64,000 nt of DNA, from contig NC_060215.1 in assembly GCF_021130785.1 (NCBI RefSeq), forward strand, positions 120,118,501-120,182,500. Direction: 5' to 3'. The DNA is from Homalodisca vitripennis. Its lineage: Eukaryota; Arthropoda; Insecta; Hemiptera; Cicadellidae. The stretch's first letter is position 1; the number at the start of each line of letters is the position of its first letter. A program made the position numbers and the translations under genes. Under the pieces are notes generated by a model. That model made no database searches and was not told the origin of the DNA. It worked only from the letters and a program-made list of their open reading frames with translations. Of the stretch, positions 55,801-64,000 are shown in pieces.

Positions 55801-57014
55801 GTATATGGTTTTTTAGATAGTCTTATGTTGTTTTAGGTTCGTCGATACAGTTTTCAGCTTTTTTTTAGTAAAATCTAAATCGTTCAATCTAACGTAGAGT
55901 ACATTTATATTATTTTATTTGTGTCATTTCCAAGGTTAAATTAATTAAAACTGTAAATCTGTATGAATAAAACACTCTCCAAAACTTCTTTATAGACCAT
56001 TGTTACTCTAAATATGTTACGCACATACTCTCTATAATTTGTATTTTTCATTTTTCAATTAAGGTCTAAAATATGTTTACTCCAGTTTAATTTATAATAA
56101 AAAATTTTCCTATGCATTTTAAAATATATCTATTTATAAACAAACAAAATAAGGAATGGCTTATATAGTTTATTTTGGCAACATCATTTCAATTATTCAT
56201 AATATTTTATTTGTTTTAGTACTTTTTTATTATACGTTATGTTAAGCAAACTTACTTTTAATGAAAAACGTATACATTTAGAAAAATTGTATATTTGACT
56301 TTTTGTGATGTAACTAAATGAAATTGGAAGTACTTACACACTTTCATTTTATGTAACGTCAATTGATAAGACAAAAGTTTCTTCGAAATTCTTAAAATTT
56401 AAAATATCTTATGGAAAGAAATTTAAATCTTTACAATTGGTTGAACAGTTGGTAAAAATAAATACATATATGTGAGTCTACAGAATATATCATAGGTTTG
56501 CTAACAGATCCCTTACAGTACATTTTAATGGATATTTGGAGAGTATTTAAAAAGTAGCTATAGTCAAAAGAGATAACAAAAAGAATAATATGAAAATTGA
56601 GATTACAATGGTTTGGTAGACTACATTGTATAAACTTATTCCACTTACCTGGTTCGAGTAAAATGGAAAAGGATGTCTATTTGAACTTGCAGTGTTGAAC
56701 CTTCTCTGAGGTATGGGAAGGTTCTTCTCGATTGGAAAGAATCAGAACCCGAAGTAATAAACTTTCAAATAACATTTATGTACCGTAACATTTGTGTTCT
56801 GCTGTTTCTGTTGAGAACAATGAGTAACCATTGTTAACCTGTCAAATAAGTTATGTAGCGTAACTTTAATCAACTTTTAATTACAGGAACAATACCTAAT
56901 TAACTAACGCTATCTATATGTGGTTATTTGTGAATTATTGCTTGCACACCAATCAAAAAAGTAAAAACCAATACCAATTCAAGGAAAAATTTAGAATGAC
57001 CTGTTCAATTAAAA
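52884..57014. repeat. Giant inverted repeat, left arm (about 4.1 kb)
   Basis: Reverse complement of 59330-63411 at roughly 97-98% in the parts I compared. It includes the repeat shared with 28740-28970, a Penelope-like element and AT-rich flanks. A 30-bp segment GTGAGCAGATATGTTTATTT occurs both at 52884 and 53387. Confidence 0.93.
54060..55605 (-). pseudogene. Penelope-like element in left arm (RT + GIY-YIG), dead
   Basis: Minus strand. RT readings LLADIFLDNIKYKL and YYRYFDDI (catalytic DD) at 55090-55302, then NYLGLTITKINRKHNFKIYR and KPTYADLVIPSSSNHVHHKK. At the C-terminal side a GIY-YIG endonuclease: SGVYKLNSNDCQSHYIGQTG and RFFKIRFNKHI near 54510-54600. Stops at three shared positions plus a frameshift before GIY-YIG. 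Flanked by about 52-bp inverted terminal repeats (54066-54125 and 55535-55590). Confidence 0.85.
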
Positions 57015-57516
57015 ATCTCGCAATGATTGCAGACTATTGATTGCAAATAAAATTTCTTTGAATACGTGGCATGATCACATCAATGCTGCCTGTTACAGGA
57101 ACAATACCTAATTAACTAACGCTATCTATATGTGGTTATTTGTGAATTATTGCTTGCACACCAATCAAAAAAGTAAAAACCAATACCAATTCAAGGAAAA
57201 ATGTAGAATGACCTGTTCAATTAAAAATCTCGCAATGATTGCAGACTATTGATTGCAAATAAAATTTCTTTGAATACGTGGCATGATCACATCAATGCTG
57301 CCTGTTACAGGAACAATACCTAATTAACTAACGCTATCTATATGTGGTTATTTGTGAATTATTGCTTGCACACCAATCAAAAAAATAAAAACCAATACCA
57401 ATTCAAGGAAAAATGTAGAATGACCTGTTCAATTAAAAATCTCGCAATGATTGCAGACTATTGATTGCAAATAAAATTTCTTTGAATACGTGGCATGATC
57501 ACATCAATGCTGCCTG
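56881..57516. repeat. Three tandem 212-bp units at the left-arm inner junction
   Basis: Starts at 56881, 57093 and 57305. Each unit holds the last 134 bp of the arm followed by about 78 bp of the adjoining LINE, so the arm/LINE junction exists in three copies; the right arm has it only up to its inner edge. Confidence 0.92.
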
Positions 57517-58000
57517 TTACAAGCTATCCTCAGGCATGTATGTTCTTATATCGAATTCAGGTGCTGATGACGGTGTATTATGGGCTCATTTGCTCACACC
57601 TCTTTTACGGAGTAGTGCTATAGGCAAACACAGAATTCTTGAGATCATTCCGGCTTCGGAAATATCTGTTCGAAGTATTGCATAGTTAAAAGTCGTGCAA
57701 AGAGGCTTCCAAAACCCTGCAACTTTTAACGCTCCCAATTTATACATTTTTGAAACTACATTGATTTGTATGACTACATCCGCCTTGAAAAGAGGCCAAG
57801 GCATTCATAAGTATAATACTAGGGGCATAGAAGGCTACCGAACTGGAAGACAGGACTGTAGTTTCGGAACACTTTCCCCCGCAAGCGGGTGATCACTTCA
57901 TTAACAGGTTGCTAGATTCTATCAAAAATGCCTAAAACGCTCTTTAACTATTCAGCATGTAACTGAGCATGACTCCCAGCCCATTTGGGTGACTAACTCC
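57015..58000 (+). pseudogene. LINE RT C-terminal fragment in palindrome spacer
   Basis: Plus-strand readings in several frames: NTWHDHINAACYKLSSGMYV (57480-57545), then YYGLICSHLFYGV, LQLLTLPILYIFETTLICMT, SALKRGQGIHKYNTRG and YRTGRQD, the typical C-terminal region of jockey/CR1-type LINE ORF2. Broken by frameshifts; not the same copy as 48360-52660. Confidence 0.7.
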
Positions 58001-59329
58001 GTAGCTGGGACTTGGATTGGAAAATTGGCGAATGGTTGAGTCGAATGAATGTACTCGTACTATCCTTGTATGTTGGTGTGCGTGTCCAAATTATCAGTTT
58101 ATAATGCAATACATGATATTTTCTCTTGCAATAAAAGAATTCTATGTATCTAGATAGTTCTCACTACCCATTCGTACCCCCATGGCCACTTTAGTACTAG
58201 GTATTATCAGTACGGGAGACAGTTACAAACCGAGACTTTGGCGCATCTTCAATATTTTGTCACCCCAAAAACTGCGAAGAAGACATTTCACGTAAAGGTG
58301 CAGAAGAAGTTTCCTCAGCTTCATATGTCAGTTGAAAAACGGTTTCTAGGTTTCATTTTTTATTTTTAAACTTGGGGAATCTGGCGTTAGAGGAACTGTG
58401 AAAGATTATTGTAATTTTAAAAGAGTAATTTTCTTTAGTCCTGGATTAAGTATTAGACCCTTAATCAGACCCATACGCGGACCGAAATTTTTGGGAAATT
58501 TCACTAAGGCCACCACACTTGTAGGGGGGAGGGGCTGCAGTACATGATGAGCCCGCCAATCCTGGGTACGGCCCTGAACTTAGAAAAAAGGGCTCTCATA
58601 TTATACATTAAATCAACATAATGTTATTAAATAGTCCTTCCGGCTTAGTCGGAAGAAGTAGGTAGATTTTTTAATCATTGAAAGGTATATTTATTCTCAG
58701 TTGTTTTGAAAATCGCTTGAGATACAACAAAATTTGAATTACAAAATCTTTTTGAAATGTTATAAGCAATCAAAATCCGTTTTACCCAGGTTAACAAATA
58801 TGGGAGTTGTGAATTTTGCAATTTAGAATAGCAGCGGTATTGAAACAAAATGCAGTATGAAACTGGCCGAGGAATATACCCGAGATATTTATATTTAAGT
58901 TTCAAGTAAATTGTGCTCTTTTTGAAGCAGTCATTGTTTCTACACACTTTTTTAAAAGGAGGTTTTTGGGTTCTGGATATCATGTTTGGTGATGAGATGC
59001 AGAAACGTTTTGGTCCTGCCATTCGGAACATAAAATTGCAATAGGCTGATTTTGTATATAAGTCATACTCAAATATAGACACGAAAAATAACTATAGCGG
59101 TCCATTCCTAAATTCTCCACCTCTGGTTTTCTGGTTAACGACTCCAACGAGTCGTCGTTTCTGATAGGTCTGTAGTTCGACAGTTCTGATGATGTTTTTT
59201 TATAGTAAAACCACGAAGAGGTGCAGCTAACCCAAACCTCATATGAGGACAGCTAAAGAACTTAATATTTAGAACTCAAAATCCCTTAGTCGGATGGCAC
59301 ATAATCAAAGACATCAGACCAACTTTCGA
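58001..59329. other. Palindrome spacer, unidentified
   Basis: Contains a minus-strand 135-codon open frame (58675-59082) with no recognised motif and a CCAATCCTGGGTACGGCCCT segment (58557-58576) of the kind found in insect repeats. No gene can be supported. Confidence 0.4.
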
Positions 59330-62300
59330 ATTGAACAGGTCATTCTACATTTTTACTTGAATTGGTATTGGTTTTTATTTTTTTGATTGGTGTGCAAGCA
59401 ATAATTCACAAATAACCACATATAGATAGCGTTAGTTAATTAGGTATTGTTCCTGTAATTAAAAGTTGATTAAAGTTACGCTACATAACTTATTTGACAG
59501 GTTAACAATGGTTACTCATTGTTCTCAACAGAAACAGCAGAACACAAATGTTACGGTACATAAATATTATTTGACAGTTTATTACTTCGGGTTCTGATTC
59601 TTTCCAATCGATTAGAACCTTCCCATACCCCAGAGAAGGTTCAACACTGCAAGTTCAAATAGACATCCTTTTCCATTTTACTCGAACCAGGTAAGTGGAA
59701 TAAGTTTATACATTGTAGTCTACCAAACCATTGTAATCTCAATTTTCATATTATTCTTTTTGTTATCTCTTTTGACCATAGCTACTTTTTAAATACTCTC
59801 CAAATATCCATTAAAATGTACTGTAAGGGATCTGTTAGCAATCCTATGTTATATTGTGTAGACCCACATATATGTATTTATTTTTACCAACTGTTCAACC
59901 AATTGTATAGATTTAAATTTCTTTCCATAAGATATTTTAAATTTTAAGAATTTCGAAGAAAATTTTGTCTTATCAATTGACGTTACATAAAATGAAAGTG
60001 TGTAAGTACTTCCAATTTCATTTAGTTACATCACAAAAAGTCAAATATACAATTTTTCTAAATGTATACGTTTTTCATTAAAAGTAAGTTTGCTTAACAT
60101 AACGTATAATAAAAAAGTACTCAAACAAATAAAATATTATGAATAATTGAAGTGATGTTGCCAAAATAAACTATATAAGCCATTCCTTATTTTGTTTGTT
60201 TATAAATAGATATATTTTAAAATGCATAGGAAAATTTTTTATTATAAATTAAACTGGAGTAAACATATTTTAGACCTTAATTGAAAAATGAAAAATACAA
60301 ATTATAGAGAGTATATGCGTAACATATTTAGAGTAACAATGGTCTATAAAGAAGTTTTGGAGAGTGTTTTATTCATACAGATTTACAGTTTTAATTAATT
60401 TAACCTTGGAAATGACACAAATAAAATAATATAAATGTACTCTACGTTAGATTGAACGATTTAGATTTTACTAAAAAAAAAGCTGAAAACTGTATCGACG
60501 AACCTAAAACAACATAAGACTATCTAAAAAACCATATACTGTCTAACAGTAGAAAACAGTCTAACAAAGAAAATAATATTAGTCTTATAATCATCTATTT
60601 AATGTTTTAATACACATATTTCACTGGCTGCAATGTGAAATATCTTCGATCATTGAATTTAATTTATTTAATAATTACCAGTGTTTTAATCTATTATAAT
60701 CTAGATTATGTTTTAGTAATTTTGAGACAAAACTAATGTGTTTTTACAAATTTATTGTTGAAACTATACAGTTCATATGTATATAATTATAAACCTTTTA
60801 ACATTTCTTTAAACTTTTATTTTCATAGTATATACATTTCATACTTTATACAATTATATTTTCATATTTATAATAAATTTATACACAAATGTTCCGATCC
60901 AAGAAACAATGCTTATGATTAAAAATAAGTTAACAGAACAGAACAGTCTAAATACAAAAGTAATTGAAGGAATACTTGAACTCACAAAAGTAACTCTAAG
61001 ACAAAATTACTTTACATTTAACAAAAATTACTACATTTAACAACATGAAGGATTACTTATGGAACTATCCAGATTATTGGCTGATATATTCCTTGACAAC
61101 ATAAAATACAAATTAATACTAAGCGATAAAAACAAACATCTAACAGAAATAATTTGTTATTACAGATATTTTGATGATATAATACGTCTATTCAAAGGAA
61201 ATGAAAGACAAATAGACTTGTTCAATAACTACTTAAACCAAATGCATCATATTCTAAATTTTACCAATTAAATTGAAGAAAATAATGCAATAAACTACCT
61301 TGGTTTGACTATAACCAAGATCAACAGAAAGCACAATTTCAAAATTTACAGAAAACCGACATACGCAGATTTAGTTATTCCTTCCTCATCGAATCACGTA
61401 CATCATAAAAAAAAGGCTGCATTCAAATCAATGATCGACAGATTACACAAAATTCCAATGAAAATTTAAGATTTATATAAAGAATTAAACATTATTAAAT
61501 ACATAGCCCAAAATAATGGATATAAACCAAGCATGATTGATGTATTATCGAAGAACCACACAAAGAAAGAAAATAAGAAGAAAGAAGAAAGAGATATCGA
61601 ATACATTCAATCAGACTACCTTGGCAAACATTGTCACAAAATTAACAAATCATTTTATAAACAAGGATATCAATTGGCTTTCAAAACCTCGAACAAGCTC
61701 GGACTTTTAATCAAAAACAAAAGCAATTCAACAAACCTAAATCAAAATTCAACAATAGTGGAGTATACAAATTAAATAGCAACGATTGTCAATCCCACTA
61801 TATTGGACAAACCGGCCGATTCTTCAAAATTAGATTTAATAAACACATATAAGCATTGAAACCATCATCAAATTCAAAATGTGGAGACCATTTAAGTAAA
61901 ACCGGCCATACATACACTAACATCGAAAACAATCATGAAATTTTACACACAAGCAAGAAAAGTCGCCTATTATCTATCTACTTTAGACCATTTTGAAATT
62001 TACAAAAGTGCCAAAATTAATCATAATATATTATTACATGACAAAGATTTTCTAACAAAGAATTATTATTCGATAGACTTTTAAATTATATACATTAATC
62101 ACACATAAAATAAAATACTACAAATTTTGCCACCAAGGTAGTGAAAAAACACGACAATTTGCTTTTAATTATTTATTTTCATAATTTAACTTATCCTTAG
62201 TACCTGAAGATGAATTCCCAAAATTCGAAATGTACACAGTATGAAAATAAAAGTTTAAAGAAGTGTTAAAAGGTTTATAATTATATACATATTTATCAAA

Positions 62301-63411
62301 CACTTTTCGAGGCTACATCTCTAATATACAGTTCATTATTTACTAAATATTCTTATATTACTGAACTTATGGAGCACATAGCAGAGTTATAGAGCTATAA
62401 GTCAGCCGTAGAGTGAATGATATTTATAGGATAATTTTGTAAAATCTTGGTCACCTTTAGATAGACTTGATTTAGATGAAAATGCAAAATACGTTATTTA
62501 ACATCAGTTTTAAATTAGTGTTAATTAAAAAATGTTATACCAACTGACTACAATTAAATAAATCTTGAAGTTTAAAAAATATGTTTTAAAGTTTGATAGT
62601 TTAAGTTCAGATGGATTTAGCAGAGGAACCGTACAAACATTTGGCTCCCAAGTTGCACACTGTCTACTGAAATGACGAGTAGCACAACCTACCGTTTTAA
62701 GATGTGGGAGTGAACGTTTTGATTGCATGTAATTAGAAAACCAAACCTTTTAACATAAAAAGTAATATTTAATAATAGTCTAAAAATAAATATGATAAAT
62801 ACCATGCTATTTATAAGTTTATCAGGAAATAATATTGAACAAATTTTATTTAATGTAATTTATATCTAAATATTTCCATTCTGTTATCATGATAATACTG
62901 TAAATCTGTAAAGACATGGCTGAACTATTTAAGAGATTTACCCGAGTTTCTTAAAAATAAACATATCTGCTCACTCGCACCGTCTTAAACTATGACAACA
63001 AAGATTTTAAATTTTAATTTTAATGAGTTGTTATAGTTGAGTTAAGCTCCAGTAAAAGTGTCATGTTTGTCTCAAGAGATCCAAAAAGAGTTCATTTTAG
63101 GCTTCTTCGACACCGCTATTTGTGGGTCTCTAGAAACATGACTCCTAATTCCAGGGGTCAGTTCTATAATACCGTCAGATTACAGACGCTGCACTAAGAG
63201 GAAAGTAAAATGGAGCTAAACTCAACATTCACATTGAATGAACCATTCTCTCCATAGACTACGTCATGTATTCATGTAGAAGTCTTTATTCTTGTATTGT
63301 AATCTGACATTATTAATTTTTTTCCCATGGGCCTTTAAGTTGATCAAATAAGATGGCAAATACTGTTATGCTTTTTTGATTGGAAAAAGTTTTGAGGAGA
63401 ATCTGCTCCCT
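59330..63411. repeat. Giant inverted repeat, right arm
   Basis: Partner of 52884-57014; head-to-head orientation of the enclosed elements (their 5' sides face the spacer). Relative to the left arm it lacks about 28 bp at the outer edge and some internal segments. Confidence 0.93.
60770..62300 (+). pseudogene. Penelope-like element in right arm (RT + GIY-YIG), dead
   Basis: Same element as 54060-55605. RT begins around 60870 (LYTNVPIQETMLMIKNK, then QNYFTFNKNYYI), stop TAA before QHEGLLM, LLADIFLDN, YYRYFDDI, stop TAA at 61269, NYLGLTITK, stop TAA near 61467, then 80 open codons (MIDVLSKNH onward) and, after a one-base frameshift, GIY-YIG (HYIGQTGRFFKIRF) at 61765-61850. One difference is M-E versus M-G at the LSRLLAD block. 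The shared stops show it was dead before the arms were copied. Confidence 0.85.
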
Positions 63412-63731
63412 GCTCGGACCGATTTCTTTGAGTGACAAGTGTGAATATTACCGTTTAAGTCGAGCTTTTCACTGTGATTGACCCAAATAAGTTATTGGTG
63501 TATGAGAAATGAACACTTATAGGTGAATGTCCGATTGGGGGTTTACATTGGCACGTCTGAGACATTCAAGATCACAATTCAGGAAAACACATAGAAACGA
63601 TTATATTAGGCCTAATACAGACACTTTATAATGGATGTTTGTTTAGTATATGAGAGTAAATTATTGACAAACCAGTGTCAGTGGTAATATGATTTGCTAT
63701 ACGTTTATTCTCCCCTATTTTTTTATTCCAG
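63412..63731. other. Sequence upstream of candidate exon
   Basis: No gene recognised; ends in a pyrimidine-rich tract and CAG acceptor (CTATTTTTTTATTCCAG, to 63731). Confidence 0.5.
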
Positions 63732-63746
63732 AAACATTGTTCAATC

Positions 63747-63839
63747 ATGTGGATTTTTGTACCTTTGACAATATTGGTAATCGCTACTGCTTCCGGATAT
63801 GTGGCAACAGTGGGCGCACAACCTTATTGGAGTTATGAG
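63747..63839 (+). CDS. Candidate exon encoding a signal peptide (host gene, partial)
   Basis: After the acceptor at 63730-63731 there are 15 untranslated bases, then ATG and 31 codons beginning MWIFVPLTILVIATASGYVA, a textbook signal peptide with likely cleavage after TVGA before QPYWSYE. The exon ends at GAG|GTGAAT in phase 0. The remainder lies beyond the window. Probably a secreted or cuticle-type insect protein, but the family cannot be told from 31 residues. Confidence 0.5.
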
Positions 63840-64000
63840 GTGAATCCTAACAATATATTTACTATATTACAAGACATACCAGTGCAATCCTGGCCATTTG
63901 GCTTCATCATTTACTAATAATATAAATAGATCCGAAGTAACAATTTTAATACTGGTGTTATCTCAAGAAATATATCGTGTTTTGAGTTTCTTAGATTCCA

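Noticed and set aside
58675..59082. A 135-codon minus-strand open frame in the palindrome spacer.
   Set aside because: No recognisable domain, start context or homologous frame; left as unidentified, not called as a gene.

Overview
The window looks like AT-rich, repeat-dense genomic DNA of an arthropod, most likely an insect. The evidence is decayed LINE, Ty3/gypsy, ZMYM1-like hAT, Harbinger and Penelope-like elements, (TA)n tracts, and a few candidate spliced exons. No multi-exon host gene can be followed through it; the species is not identifiable from the sequence.

The centrepiece is a complete Polinton/Maverick (adintovirus-type) element at 14473-28561 (14,089 bp). It has perfect 251-bp terminal inverted repeats starting with AG, sits in a (TA)n tract and is flanked on both sides by TATATA, compatible with the 6-bp duplication of this superfamily. 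On the + strand it carries protein-primed DNA polymerase B (one in-frame stop), a retroviral-type integrase (one in-frame stop near the C-terminus) and a zinc-finger protein. On the - strand it carries decaying tandem BRO-N genes and the penton-like minor capsid protein. On the + strand again are the packaging ATPase, a 35-residue membrane ORF overlapping its end, a phospholipase A2 fusion protein, a core/pX-like protein, an adenain-type protease, a fiber-like coiled-coil protein, a 47-residue zinc finger, a W/LS-repeat protein and the double-jelly-roll major capsid candidate. This is a full replication, integration, packaging, maturation and capsid set. Nearly every gene starts at a shared AT-rich signal in which the start codon is part of TAAATGG, recalling poxvirus late promoters. 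The capsid-associated precursors carry I/V-x-G-S-G sites matching the adenain cleavage rule.

Regions: 1-14472 is a patchwork of interspersed repeats (D, A, B, X), a ZMYM1-like hAT relic and a partly duplicated copy, a gypsy gag fragment, minisatellites and candidate exons. 28622-44640 has a second ZMYM1-like hAT pseudogene, a TATA-bearing LTR-like segment, further A/B/D copies in both orientations and a short PolB relic of another Polinton. 44650-52660 holds a minus-strand gypsy pol relic and a minus-strand LINE interrupted by a 756-bp Harbinger element with a TTA duplication. 52884-63411 is a giant inverted repeat (arms about 4.1 kb, spacer about 2.3 kb); each arm holds the same dead Penelope-like GIY-YIG element, and the inner left junction is triplicated as 212-bp units. 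A candidate signal-peptide exon lies at 63747-63839.
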